A program made the translations under genes and the position numbers. DNA of 64,000 nucleotides, taken from the NCBI RefSeq assembly GCF_021190915.1, contig NZ_JAIOAP010000008.1, forward strand, positions 124,001-188,000. The letters are read 5' to 3'. Below the pieces are notes generated by a model, which made no database searches, was not told the DNA's origin, and saw only the letters and a list, made by a program, of their open reading frames with translations. This document shows, in pieces, positions 19,074 through 28,206 of this stretch (within the stretch, counting starts at the first letter, position 1; each line of letters opens with the position of its first letter). The stretch is from Cohnella silvisoli. Lineage in GTDB: Bacteria; Bacillota; Bacilli; Paenibacillales; Paenibacillaceae.

Positions 19074-20336
19074 ATGGGAAATATACAGGTCGCTCTTCTG
19101 ACCGTGCTTATGTTCTTCTTGCTGGTGTCGTTGCATGAATGGGGCCATTACTATTTCGCTCGCAGGGCAGGCATCTTGGTGCGCGAGTTTGCGATCGGAT
19201 TCGGGCCTAAGCTGTTTTCCATCAAACGGGGGGAAACCCGTTATACGCTCCGGCTTCTGCCGATCGGCGGATTCGTGCGTATGGCCGGCGAGGATCCCGA
19301 AGTCGTGGAAGTTCAGCCCGGGCAGACGTTGGCCGTAAGGGTCAAGGACGATTTGGTTACCCGTTTGTACCTTGATCGTCTGGACGAGAGATCGGGCGTC
19401 ATGCGAGGGGAAGTCAAGTCCCTCGACCTTGAGAAGGATTTAACGATCAAGCTCGATATCGATGGTGAAATCGAACGCTATTCCGTCCATCCGCAAGCGC
19501 TTATCATCGCAAGAGGCCGGGAGACTCAGATTGCTCCGCTAGACCGTCAATTCGGGAATAAACCGGTACGCAAACGCGCTCTAGCTATCGTCGCGGGACC
19601 GGTTATGAATTTCCTGCTGGCTTTCGTTTTGTTCGCGCTCTTTTTGGTATTGCAAGGGGTGTCGGTCGAAAACTCCTCCAAAGTATTTATCTCGAACGTG
19701 GTGGCAGGTACGCCGGCCGAGCAAGCCGGTTTGGTCAAAGGGGACTGGGTAAGATCCATCAATGGAGAACCCGTAGGCGGAGATGTGAACGAGTTCGTCG
19801 GCAAAATCAACGCGTCAGCGGGCAAACCGATGAATTGGATCGTGGAACGCGATGGCGTTGAGGTGCCGATCAAGGTGACGCCCGATGCCAAAACGGGCAA
19901 AATCGGCATTTACCCCGCCGGGGAGATGAGAAAGCCGGGATTCGGCGAAACGATCAGCTTCGCGGGCACGACGATGGTTGATATGACACAAAGAATTTTC
20001 GAAGGCTTCCGGAAATTGATCTTCGGCGAGTTTAAGCTGGACGATCTTGGAGGACCTGTCAAGACGACGCAAGTGACCGTGGAAATCGCCAGGCAGGGCA
20101 TTGCTCAGCTTACTTTGTGGGCGGGCATGCTCAGCTTGTATCTAGGTATATTTAATCTGTTGCCGATACCGGCACTCGACGGAAGCCGATTACTTTTCCT
20201 CGGGTTGGAAGCGGTACGGGGGAAACCGATTGACCCTAACCGCGAAAGCATGGTGCATTTTATCGGGTTCGCCATGCTCATGTTGCTTATGATTGTCGTA
20301 ACCTATAACGATATCGTGGGATTGGTAAGAAATTAA
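19074..20336 (+). CDS. rseP: RIP metalloprotease RseP/RasP (site-2 protease)
   Basis: This intramembrane zinc protease cleaves membrane-bound anti-sigma factors and signal-peptide remnants. The 420-residue protein has the HEXXH zinc site H21-E22-H25 in the first membrane helix, a PDZ domain (about 190-270, VVAGTPAEQAGLVKGDWVRS), and the third ligand D369 in LPIPALDGSRL, with three further membrane helices. Start is ATG 19074 (7 bases after AAGGGG) or ATG 19071 one codon earlier. The gene order cdsA-dxr-rseP matches B. subtilis. Confidence 0.95.
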   Translation: MGNIQVALLTVLMFFLLVSLHEWGHYYFARRAGILVREFAIGFGPKLFSIKRGETRYTLRLLPIGGFVRMAGEDPEVVEVQPGQTLAVRVKDDLVTRLYLDRLDERSGVMRGEVKSLDLEKDLTIKLDIDGEIERYSVHPQALIIARGRETQIAPLDRQFGNKPVRKRALAIVAGPVMNFLLAFVLFALFLVLQGVSVENSSKVFISNVVAGTPAEQAGLVKGDWVRSINGEPVGGDVNEFVGKINASAGKPMNWIVERDGVEVPIKVTPDAKTGKIGIYPAGEMRKPGFGETISFAGTTMVDMTQRIFEGFRKLIFGEFKLDDLGGPVKTTQVTVEIARQGIAQLTLWAGMLSLYLGIFNLLPIPALDGSRLLFLGLEAVRGKPIDPNRESMVHFIGFAMLMLLMIVVTYNDIVGLVRN

Positions 20337-20346
20337 ATAGTTTAAA

Positions 20347-20382
20347 GCGTTTCGCAAGAAACGCACTTCGTAAGCATAAGCT
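20347..20382 (+). repeat. 36-bp dispersed hairpin repeat, copy 1
   Basis: GCGTTTC (20347-20353), loop GCAA and GAAACGC (20358-20364) form a perfect 7-bp GNRA-type hairpin, followed by an 18-base tail CACTTCGTAAGCATAAGCT-like. A reverse-complement copy, 34 of 36 bases identical, lies at 28157-28192. Here the hairpin is in the rseP-proS gap and the tail runs up to the proS SD. No T-tract follows, so it is not a terminator. Confidence 0.75.
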
Positions 20383-20400
20383 TGGAGCTGGAGGGCCGTC

Positions 20401-21849
20401 ATGTCGAAGGATAAAGGATTCGTAACGGAAATTACGCCGCAGAGCGAGGATTTCTCCCGTTGGTATATCGATGTCATTAAGAAAGCCGAATTAATGGATT
20501 ATTCGCCTGTCCGGGGCTGCATCGTTTTTCGTCCGGACGGCTACGAGCTATGGGAAAACATGCAGAAGGAGCTTGACCAACGGTTCAAGGATACGGGCCA
20601 CCGCAATGCCTATTTCCCGTTGTTCATCCCCGAGAGCTTCTTTCAGAAGGAAAAAGAGCACGTGGAAGGCTTTAACCCGGAGCTCCCTTGGGTAACGGAA
20701 GCGGCGGGAGAGAAGCTGGAAGAGCGGCTCGCCATTCGTCCGACCTCGGAGACGATGTTCGGGCATATGTACGCGAAGTGGATCAACTCCTACCGGGATT
20801 TACCGCTGCTCATCAACCAATGGGCTAACGTCGTGCGGTGGGAAAAAAGAACGCTGCCGTTCCTTCGGACAAGCGAGTTCCTCTGGCAGGAAGGCCATAC
20901 CGCGCACGAAGACGAGGCGGATGCCCGCAAAGAAACGATGACGATGCTTGAGGTTTATACGGATTTCGTCCAGAACGTATTGGCCATTCCGGTCATTAAA
21001 GGCCAGAAGACGCCTTCCGAGCGTTTCGCGGGGGCTGTCGATACGTATTCGATCGAAGCGATGATGAAAGACGGACGCGCTGTACAAGCAGGTACGTCCC
21101 ACTACTTGGGAACGAAATTCGCGGTCGCGTTCGATATCAAGTATTTGGATCGCGAGAATACGCAGCAGTTCTGTCATACGACGTCATGGGGCGTGAGCAC
21201 CCGCTTGATCGGCGCATTGATTATGGTGCACGGCGATGACCGCGGGCTCGTATTGCCTCCGAAAGTAGCGGCGACGCAAGTTGTCATGATTCCGATCGGC
21301 CCGCCGAAAACACGCGACGTCGTGATCGGCAAGACGGACGAGCTCTATGCGCAGCTGAAGGCTGCCGGCATTCGTGTCCGCGTAGACGACCGAGCCGATG
21401 TATCTCCTGGCTGGAAGTTTAACGAGTACGAGATGCGAGGCATCCCTATCCGCTTGGAGCTCGGACCACGCGACTTGGAGAACGGCCAGTGCGTGCTCGT
21501 CTCCCGCGTAAGCGGCGAGAAGAAGTCCGTCGCGCTCGATAATCTTGTGGCGGAAGTGCAAACCTTGCTCGCGCAAATCCATGATGACATGTTCGAACGG
21601 GCGCTCGCGTTCCGTCAGGATAATTTCTTCTCCGTCGATACCTTGGATGAATACAAGGCAGCGATGGAAGAGAAGAGAGGTTTCGCTCTAGCGGGCTGGT
21701 GCGGCTCCGAGGCTTGCGAGAAGCAAGTGAAGGAAGAAACTGGCGCGACTAGCCGGAACATTCCTTTCGAGCCTGCCGAGACGAAGCCAACCTGCCTCGT
21801 GTGCGGCGACGCTTCCCAGCATACGGTCGTCTTCGCAAGAGCTTATTAA
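20401..21849 (+). CDS. proS: Prolyl-tRNA synthetase, short archaeal/eukaryal-like type (ProS type 3)
   Basis: ProRS charges tRNA-Pro. The 482-residue protein is a class II enzyme: motif 2 region RWEKRTLPFLRTSEFLWQEG with HTAHEDEADA, the proline pocket GTSHYLGTKFAVAFDIKY, an anticodon domain (IPIGPPKTRDVV, VDDRADVSPGWKFNEYEMRG), and a C-terminal Cys-containing extension (CGSEACEKQ ... CLVCGD). It lacks the ~180-residue editing insert of the bacterial long form that occupies this locus in B. subtilis. Length and C-terminal domain identify the type-3 form. SD CTGGAGGG. Confidence 0.95.
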   Translation: MSKDKGFVTEITPQSEDFSRWYIDVIKKAELMDYSPVRGCIVFRPDGYELWENMQKELDQRFKDTGHRNAYFPLFIPESFFQKEKEHVEGFNPELPWVTEAAGEKLEERLAIRPTSETMFGHMYAKWINSYRDLPLLINQWANVVRWEKRTLPFLRTSEFLWQEGHTAHEDEADARKETMTMLEVYTDFVQNVLAIPVIKGQKTPSERFAGAVDTYSIEAMMKDGRAVQAGTSHYLGTKFAVAFDIKYLDRENTQQFCHTTSWGVSTRLIGALIMVHGDDRGLVLPPKVAATQVVMIPIGPPKTRDVVIGKTDELYAQLKAAGIRVRVDDRADVSPGWKFNEYEMRGIPIRLELGPRDLENGQCVLVSRVSGEKKSVALDNLVAEVQTLLAQIHDDMFERALAFRQDNFFSVDTLDEYKAAMEEKRGFALAGWCGSEACEKQVKEETGATSRNIPFEPAETKPTCLVCGDASQHTVVFARAY

Positions 21850-21867
21850 TTTCTAAACGTGAACGAA

Positions 21868-21915
21868 TAGCCCCAAAGCAGATATAAGTCTGTTTTGGGG
21901 TCTCATTTTCTATTG
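21868..21915 (+). terminator. Hairpin terminator after proS
   Basis: CCCCAAAGCAGA (21871-21882) pairs with TCTGTTTTGGGG (21889-21900) over 12 bp with one G.U and a TATAAG loop. The downstream tract is TCTCATTTTCT, T-rich but interrupted. Confidence 0.75.
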
Positions 21916-21941
21916 ATGGGATGAAGTCGTTCAGGTAAAAT
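21913..21941 (+). promoter_or_regulatory. Sigma-A promoter of polC
   Basis: TTGATG (21913-21918) and TAAAAT (21936-21941) with 17-base spacing sit directly after the proS terminator. Transcription start would fall near 21948, giving polC a leader of about 115 nucleotides. Confidence 0.65.
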
Positions 21942-22063
21942 GATAGAAAGAGCAAGATTAGCTTCTGATTGAAGATGGTCTCCAGTTGCGGTGCCGCGGC
22001 TGATCCTTTTTCACGGAAGCTTTTATATTTATCGGGTAGCGGAGACAGGAGAGGAATGTGGGG

Positions 22064-25000
22064 ATGCAGCCGACGGAAGATAGGCGTAAGCGGTTCGAAG
22101 TATTGCTGCAACAGGCGGAGCTGCCGACCGAGTGGATCGGGCAACATTTTCGAGACGGTCATATCGATAAAGTGGAAATTCATCGTTCCCGCAAGGAATG
22201 GACTTTTTATATTGGCAAAGAAACGTTGCTGCCCAAAACGATATACATAGGCTTTATCGAACGGGTTAAAGCGAAGCTGGGGCATCATGCGGAAATCAGG
22301 AAAGTCATCAACTACGGACAAGCCGTATCCACGGATAGCATCGTTCAGGAGTATTGGCCAGTATTCGTGGATTGGATTCAGCAGGAAGTCGTTTCGGTTA
22401 ACGGATGGCTTGCGAAGGCGGACTTGGGCGTGGAAGGCGACCTTCTGACGATAACGCTGCTTAACGATACGAACCTCGAATTAGCTCGTAAGAAAGAAGT
22501 GGATGTGCAAGCTGTGCGTTTTTTCGAGGAACGATTCCTGCGTTCTTTCCGGGTGAAGCTCGCCGTAGGGGAGGCGCGACCGGAAACCTACACGGAATTC
22601 ACGCAGAAAATCGAGCAAGAAAATCGTGAAGCGATCGAGCAGATGATGGCCAGCGTTCGGGAAGAAGCGCCGGTTGTCGAAGGCGAAGCGCCGCAAGTGC
22701 TGCAGCATGGCTACGAGATTAAAGACGCCCCCGTGCCGATCCAGCAAATCCGCGAGGAAGAGAAGAAGGTAACGATTCACGGCGTTATTTTCGGCTTGGA
22801 AACCAAGGAGCTCAGGACGGGGAGCACGCTCTACCAATGTTATGTCACGGACTATACGGACTCCCTTTCGATTAAGATTTTCGGCAAAAACAAAGAAGAC
22901 ATCAAGATGCTTAACTTGCTCGCCAACGGCAAATGGGTGAAAATGCGGGGGAAAATCGAGTACGACCGTTTCCTCAATCCGCCGGAGTTGGTTATGTTCC
23001 CTAGCGATATCCGCGAAGTGTTGGCTCCTCCGGAACCTAAAGACACGGCCGAAGAAAAGCGCGTTGAGTTTCATTTGCACACGACGATGAGTACGATGGA
23101 TGCGGTAACCCCTGTCGACGTTTATATCAAAACGGCAGCCAAGTGGGGACATAAAGCCGTTGCCGTAACCGACCACGCCAACGTTCAATGTTACCCGGAC
23201 GCGGCCAAAGCGGGCAAGAAACACGGAATCAAAGTTTTGTTCGGCGTGGAAGCTAACGTCGTCAACGATGCGGTCCCGATGGTCATTCAGCCGAGAGAAC
23301 AAAGCTTGGCCGATGCGGAATATGTCGTATTCGATATCGAGACGACCGGATTATCGGTTACGAACAACAAGATTATCGAGCTCGCGGGCATTAAGATGGT
23401 TAACGGCCAGGAGATAGGCAGGTTCGAAACGTTCGTTAATCCGCACGAGCCGATTCCCTATAATATTCAGCAGTTAACGAACATAACGGACGAAATGGTC
23501 AAGGACGCTCCGGAACTCGAGCCGAAGCTGCGGGAATTCATCGATTTTATCGGAGATGCCGTGCTTGTCGCGCATAATGCGCGTTTCGATGTCGGTTTTA
23601 TGCAGGAAGCGTGCAAACAGCATGGACTACCTCCCCTGACGAATCCGGCACTGGATACGCTTGAATTGGCTCGATTCCTCCACCCGACGATGAAAAACCA
23701 TCGTTTGAATACTTTGGCAGCTCTTTACAAGGTATCTCTGGATAATCATCATAGAGCCATTGATGATACGATCGCATTAGGCGGAATATTGGTTGGTTTA
23801 CTTAAGGAAGCTTTAAATCGTGGCGTTACGGAATTGCAATCATTGAATGAAGTGAACGGTGACAGCTGGAAGACAACTCGTCCGTTTCATTGCGGGATAT
23901 ATGCCCTAAACGCGGTCGGCAAGAAAAACCTGTTTAAGCTGATCTCATTATCCCATACCGATTACATGAACCGCGTCGCTTGTATCCCTAAGAGCAAGCT
24001 GATCGATCTTCGCGAAGGCTTGCTCGTGATATCAGGATGCGAGAAGGGTGAACTGTTCGAAACGGTGCTGAATAAATCGCAAGAGGAAGCGGAAGAAGTG
24101 GCGGCTTTCTACGATGTGCTCGAGGTGCAGCCGCTTGATTTCTATATGCATTTGCTGGATAAAGGACTCGTCAGCAGCCGAGGGGCGCTGGAAGAGGCGC
24201 TGCGCCGGATTTGCCGGATCGGCGAGAAGCTGAGCAAACCCGTTATCGCCACCGGCAACGTGCACTATCTTGTTCCTCGCGAGAAAGTATTCCGCGATAT
24301 TACGATTCATGGCATTACCGGGTTTAGTCCGCTTAAGGACCAGCGCAAGCCGGACGCCCATTTCCGAACGACGGCCGAGATGCTCGAAGCGTTCCAGTTT
24401 CTAGGCGATGATAAAGCCTATGAAGTCGTCGTTAAGAACACGTCCGAGCTCGCTGATCGGTTCGAAGAAATCGTCATGTTCCCGGACCAGCTTTATACGC
24501 CGATCATCGAAGGGGCGGATGACGAAATCCGCAACACCTGCTACGAAACGGCAAGAAGCCTCTACGGAGACGAGCTGCCGGAAGTCGTTACGGCAAGGCT
24601 GGAGAAAGAATTGGTTCCGATCATCAAATACGGATTTTCCGCCAACTATCTCATCTCGGAGCGGCTCGTTAAAAAATCGAACAAGGACGGTTATCTCGTA
24701 GGATCGCGTGGATCGGTAGGCTCGTCGGTCGTTGCGACGTTTCTCGGAATATCCGAAGTTAATCCGTTACCCGCGCATTACTTGTGCCGCAATTCCGATT
24801 GCAAGCATAGCGAATGGTTTCTGGACGGAAGCGTGCCGAGCGGTTTCGATTTGCCGGACAAGGCTTGCCCGCACTGCTCCACGATCATGCGCGGCGAAGG
24901 GCAGGACATCCCTTTTGAAACGTTCCTTGGCTTTAAGGGAGATAAAGTTCCCGATATCGATTTGAACTTCTCGGGCGAGTATCAGCCGCAAGCGCATAAC

Positions 25001-26374
25001 TTTACGAAAGAGATGTTCGGAGAGAAGAGCGTATTCCGCGCGGGGACGATCGGTACGGTTGCCGAGAAAACCGCGTTCGGATTTACCAAGAAGTACGAAG
25101 AAGAGCAGGGGCAATCGTGGCGGGGAGCGGAGCTGAACAGGTTAGCGGCCGGATGCACGGGCGTTAAACGCAGCACCGGCCAGCATCCCGGCGGCATCGT
25201 CGTCGTACCCGACTACATTGAAGTGGAAGACATAACGCCCGTGCAGTTTCCGGCGGACGATAAAAACTCGGAGTGGAAGACGACCCATTTCGACTACCAT
25301 GCTTTCGACGCGAACTTGCTAAAGCTCGATATTCTCGGACACGACGACCCGACGATGATGCGGATGCTGCAGGATTTGACCGGGGTGGATCCGACAACGA
25401 TTCCGATGAACGATCCGAAGGTTATGAGCATGTTCAATTCCGTAGAGGCGCTGGGCGTCAGTCCGAACCAAATCCGTTCCCCGGTCGCGACCTTCGGCGT
25501 CCCGGAAATGGGTACGCGTTTCGTCAGACAGATGCTCGAGGAGACGAAACCTTCCTCCTTCGCCGATTTGCTGCAAATTTCCGGGTTGTCCCACGGTACG
25601 GGCGTATGGCTCGGCAATGCGCAAGAACTGATCAAGAACAATACTTGCACGATCAAGACGGTAATCGGATGCCGCGACGATATCATGTTATTCCTCATTT
25701 ATAAAGCCGGAATGGATGCTTCCCTAGCGTTTAAGATTACGGAAAGCGTAAGGAAAGGGAAAGGGCTAACGCCGGAATGGATCGACGAGATGAAGCGATG
25801 CAAAGTACCTCAATGGTATATCGATTCCTGCTTGCGCATCGAGTATATGTTCCCGAAAGCCCATGCCGCGGCTTATGTTATTTCGGCGGTAAGGACGGCC
25901 TTCTTTAAGTTATATTACCCGATTGAGTATTACGCGACCTATTACTCGGTGCGCGCGGCCGATTTCGACGTCGAGCTGTTCTGCCAAGGCTACGATGCCA
26001 TTCTAAAGATGCTGCTCGAGATTGAAGAGAAGGGCTTCCAAGCGACGACCAAGGAGAAGAACATGATTTCGATTCTCGAGATGGGTCTCGAAATGACCGC
26101 TCGCGGATTGAAGTTCAAGTCTGTTGACCTCTATCGGTCGGAAGCTACCCGATTTATCATCGACGGCGACAGCTTGATTCCTCCGTTCGGAGCGATCCCG
26201 GGAGTTGGGGAGAATGCGGCGCGCAACATTGCGGCTTCCCGCGAAGAAGGCGACTTTTTGTCGGTCGAGGATTTCCAACAGCGGTCCAAAGCGAGTAAGA
26301 CGATCGTCGAAGTATTGAGCGGTCTTGGCACGTTCCGGGGTTTGCCGGAATCCAATCAGCTCATGCTGTTCTAG
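22064..26374 (+). CDS. polC: DNA polymerase III alpha subunit, Gram-positive PolC type
   Basis: PolC is the replicative polymerase with built-in proofreading. The 1436-residue protein shows the PolC order. An N-terminal domain comes first, then an OB fold (KVTIHGVIFGLETKEL). The PHP domain starts at H337 (VEFHLHTTMS) and is interrupted by a DEDD exonuclease with D424/E426 (VFDIETTGLS). The PHP remainder follows, and the polymerase core has catalytic D964/D966 (VPDIDLNFSG) and a C4 zinc site (CRNSDCKHS ... CPHC). The C-terminal part has HAAAYVISAVRTAFFKLYYP. ATG 22064 is preferred over GTG 22058 because of SD spacing. Confidence 0.97.
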   Translation: MQPTEDRRKRFEVLLQQAELPTEWIGQHFRDGHIDKVEIHRSRKEWTFYIGKETLLPKTIYIGFIERVKAKLGHHAEIRKVINYGQAVSTDSIVQEYWPVFVDWIQQEVVSVNGWLAKADLGVEGDLLTITLLNDTNLELARKKEVDVQAVRFFEERFLRSFRVKLAVGEARPETYTEFTQKIEQENREAIEQMMASVREEAPVVEGEAPQVLQHGYEIKDAPVPIQQIREEEKKVTIHGVIFGLETKELRTGSTLYQCYVTDYTDSLSIKIFGKNKEDIKMLNLLANGKWVKMRGKIEYDRFLNPPELVMFPSDIREVLAPPEPKDTAEEKRVEFHLHTTMSTMDAVTPVDVYIKTAAKWGHKAVAVTDHANVQCYPDAAKAGKKHGIKVLFGVEANVVNDAVPMVIQPREQSLADAEYVVFDIETTGLSVTNNKIIELAGIKMVNGQEIGRFETFVNPHEPIPYNIQQLTNITDEMVKDAPELEPKLREFIDFIGDAVLVAHNARFDVGFMQEACKQHGLPPLTNPALDTLELARFLHPTMKNHRLNTLAALYKVSLDNHHRAIDDTIALGGILVGLLKEALNRGVTELQSLNEVNGDSWKTTRPFHCGIYALNAVGKKNLFKLISLSHTDYMNRVACIPKSKLIDLREGLLVISGCEKGELFETVLNKSQEEAEEVAAFYDVLEVQPLDFYMHLLDKGLVSSRGALEEALRRICRIGEKLSKPVIATGNVHYLVPREKVFRDITIHGITGFSPLKDQRKPDAHFRTTAEMLEAFQFLGDDKAYEVVVKNTSELADRFEEIVMFPDQLYTPIIEGADDEIRNTCYETARSLYGDELPEVVTARLEKELVPIIKYGFSANYLISERLVKKSNKDGYLVGSRGSVGSSVVATFLGISEVNPLPAHYLCRNSDCKHSEWFLDGSVPSGFDLPDKACPHCSTIMRGEGQDIPFETFLGFKGDKVPDIDLNFSGEYQPQAHNFTKEMFGEKSVFRAGTIGTVAEKTAFGFTKKYEEEQGQSWRGAELNRLAAGCTGVKRSTGQHPGGIVVVPDYIEVEDITPVQFPADDKNSEWKTTHFDYHAFDANLLKLDILGHDDPTMMRMLQDLTGVDPTTIPMNDPKVMSMFNSVEALGVSPNQIRSPVATFGVPEMGTRFVRQMLEETKPSSFADLLQISGLSHGTGVWLGNAQELIKNNTCTIKTVIGCRDDIMLFLIYKAGMDASLAFKITESVRKGKGLTPEWIDEMKRCKVPQWYIDSCLRIEYMFPKAHAAAYVISAVRTAFFKLYYPIEYYATYYSVRAADFDVELFCQGYDAILKMLLEIEEKGFQATTKEKNMISILEMGLEMTARGLKFKSVDLYRSEATRFIIDGDSLIPPFGAIPGVGENAARNIAASREEGDFLSVEDFQQRSKASKTIVEVLSGLGTFRGLPESNQLMLF

Positions 26375-26407
26375 GGATTCGGGAGCGGAAGGACAGGAAA
26401 GTTGTGG

Positions 26408-26437
26408 TTGCCAGCCGCTTTAAGGTTATGTTATATT
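26408..26437 (+). promoter_or_regulatory. Sigma-A promoter of the rimP-nusA-infB operon
   Basis: TTGCCA (26408-26413) and TATATT (26432-26437) lie 18 bases apart in the 193-base gap between polC and rimP. The transcript would carry a leader of about 125 nucleotides containing the hairpin described at 26469-26508. Confidence 0.6.
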
Positions 26438-26468
26438 AATTTTGGTAATCATGTGGATATCACTGTCT

Positions 26469-26508
26469 GCAGAAGAGTGGGGAAACCCACTCTTTCCGTT
26501 TTGTCTGC
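26469..26508 (+). promoter_or_regulatory. rimP leader hairpin, probable attenuator of the nusA operon
   Basis: AAGAGTGGG (26473-26481), loop GAAA, CCCACTCTT (26486-26494) is a perfect 9-bp stem with GNRA loop followed by TCCGTTTTG. An alternative outer helix GCAGA (26469-26473) with TCTGC (26504-26508) can close it. From memory, a hairpin of this AGAGTGGG type precedes rimP in many Bacillales. Because the operon encodes NusA, NusA-sensitive termination here is a natural inference. Confidence 0.5.
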
Positions 26509-26567
26509 GGGTCTTTGCGGTTATGAGACTGCGGGAATCCATTTGGAGCATCGGGAGGTAAACCATT

Positions 26568-27029
26568 TTGAATGCACCGAAAATCAAGTCCATCGTGGAA
26601 AATTTCGCGACTTCCTATTTGGAGGAAAACGGGCTCGAACTGGTGGACGTGGAATACGTGAAGGAAGGCAGCAACTGGTTTTTGCGAATATATGTGGACA
26701 AGGAAGGCGGCATCGATATCGACGATTGCGGCCGCGTTTCTGAATTCGTAAGCGCAAAGCTGGATGAACTGGATCCCATAGAAGAAGCGTATTTCCTGGA
26801 AGTTAGTTCTCCCGGCGCCGAGAGGCCGCTTAAGAAGGCCGAAGATGTCGCGAAAGCCGTCGGCAAACACGTGTTTGTGACGACCTATGAACAAATTAAT
26901 GGGGCCAAAGAGTTTGAAGGAAGGCTTGACGGATTCGACGGAGAGACAATGATCGTAGTCATCGGACGCCGTAAACATGCCATCCCTTACAATAAAGTGG
27001 CCTCGGCACGCTTGGCCATTGTTTTCTAA
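26568..27029 (+). CDS. rimP: Ribosome maturation factor RimP
   Basis: RimP assists 30S subunit maturation. The 153-residue protein contains [20 protein letters not shown] and [19 protein letters not shown], then [13 protein letters not shown], the family core. The start is TTG, 8 bases after GGGAGGT; an in-frame ATG is not available near it. It precedes nusA by 30 bases. Confidence 0.95.
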   Translation: MNAPKIKSIVENFATSYLEENGLELVDVEYVKEGSNWFLRIYVDKEGGIDIDDCGRVSEFVSAKLDELDPIEEAYFLEVSSPGAERPLKKAEDVAKAVGKHVFVTTYEQINGAKEFEGRLDGFDGETMIVVIGRRKHAIPYNKVASARLAIVF

Positions 27030-27059
27030 TTCTTTTTTACGAGGAGGAATCATCAAGTC

Positions 27060-28157
27060 ATGAGCATGGAGTTCATCGAAGCGCTGTCCGAAATCGAGCG
27101 CGAGAAGGGCATCAGCAAAGACGTCCTGATCGAAGCTATCGAAGCGGCACTTATCTCCAGCTACAAGCGTAACTTTAATACGGCTCAGAACGTTCGCGTC
27201 GACATTAATCGGACAACGGGACAAATTAAAGTTTATGCGCGTAAAACGATCGTGGAAGAGGTGCTTGACCCACGATTGGAAATTTCGCTGGAAGCATCCA
27301 GAGCTATGAATCCGCATTATCAGCTGGAGGATATAGCGGAGATTGAGGTTACGCCAAGGGATTTCGGACGGATTGCCGCGCAAACGGCGAAGCAAGTCGT
27401 CACGCAACGGATTCGCGAAGCAGAACGCGGTCTCATTTACCATGCTTTCGTGGATAAAGAGCAGGATATCGTTACTGGAATCGTGCAACGGATGGACTTG
27501 CGCAATTTATACGTGGATCTTGGTAAAGTGGAAGCCGCGCTGCCGCTAACCGAATTGATGCCGACCGACAAGTTCAAACAAGGCGATCGCGTCAAATCTT
27601 TCATCACGAAAGTGGAGAACACGAGCAAAGGCCCGCAAATCATTTTATCGCGAACTCATCCCGGGCTGTTGAAACGTTTGTTCGAGCTTGAAGTGCCGGA
27701 AATTTTCGATGGTACGGTCGAAATCCGTTCGGTCGCGCGCGAAGCGGGATTCCGTTCGAAGATCGCCGTCTATTCCCGCAACGATGAAGTGGATCCGGTC
27801 GGTTCTTGCGTCGGGCAAAAAGGGATTCGCGTTCAGACGATCGTTACCGAGCTTAAAGGCGAGAAAATCGACATCGTGAGATGGTCCGATTCCATCGATG
27901 AGTATGTCGCTAACGCGCTCAGCCCATCGAAAGTGCTTGAAGTTCTCGTATTCGAAGCAGAGAAGATGGCGCGAGTTATCGTTCCGGATTATCAGCTTTC
28001 CCTTGCGATCGGAATTAAAGGACAGAACGCTCGTTTGGCTGCCAAGCTGACCGGCTGGAAAATCGACATCAAGAGCGAAACGCAGGCCGAGCAAGAGTAT
28101 GGACGTCCGAAAACGACGGGAACGACAATGCATCAGGACAGCGTATCCATCGACTGA
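27060..28157 (+). CDS. nusA: Transcription termination/antitermination factor NusA
   Basis: NusA binds RNA polymerase and modulates pausing, termination and antitermination. The 365-residue protein is the short Gram-positive form: N-terminal polymerase-binding domain ([20 protein letters not shown]), S1 domain (~130-200), and two KH domains ([21 protein letters not shown] and [20 protein letters not shown]). It lacks the C-terminal acidic repeats of enteric NusA. SD GAGGAGGA lies 12 bases before the ATG. Its stop codon's last base begins repeat copy 2. Confidence 0.97.
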   Translation: MSMEFIEALSEIEREKGISKDVLIEAIEAALISSYKRNFNTAQNVRVDINRTTGQIKVYARKTIVEEVLDPRLEISLEASRAMNPHYQLEDIAEIEVTPRDFGRIAAQTAKQVVTQRIREAERGLIYHAFVDKEQDIVTGIVQRMDLRNLYVDLGKVEAALPLTELMPTDKFKQGDRVKSFITKVENTSKGPQIILSRTHPGLLKRLFELEVPEIFDGTVEIRSVAREAGFRSKIAVYSRNDEVDPVGSCVGQKGIRVQTIVTELKGEKIDIVRWSDSIDEYVANALSPSKVLEVLVFEAEKMARVIVPDYQLSLAIGIKGQNARLAAKLTGWKIDIKSETQAEQEYGRPKTTGTTMHQDSVSID

Positions 28158-28192
28158 GCTTATGCTTACGAGGTGCGTTTCTTACGAAACGC
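28157..28192 (-). repeat. 36-bp dispersed hairpin repeat, copy 2 (inverted)
   Basis: Read on the minus strand this is GCGTTTCG-T-AAGAAACGCAC-C-TCGTAAGCATAAGCT, differing from copy 1 (20347-20382) at two positions. On the transcript the hairpin GCGTTTC-TTAC-GAAACGC (28175-28192) abuts the ylxR SD GGGAGGG, and the tail begins in the nusA stop codon. Conservation over the non-palindromic tail shows that this is a copy and not two chance hairpins. Confidence 0.75.
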
Positions 28193-28206
28193 CGGGAGGG
28201 ATCACC

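Noticed and set aside
21990..21999. GGTGCCGCGG in the polC leader, resembling the T-box core
   Set aside because: The T-box consensus needs TGGNACCGCG with a specifier loop and antiterminator/terminator pair. The leader is only ~115 bases, the A is replaced by G, and the gene is a polymerase, not a synthetase or amino-acid gene.
26460..27488. 342-codon minus-strand open frame opposite rimP-nusA
   Set aside because: It is a shadow of the conserved rimP and nusA frames, with composition typical of antisense reading.
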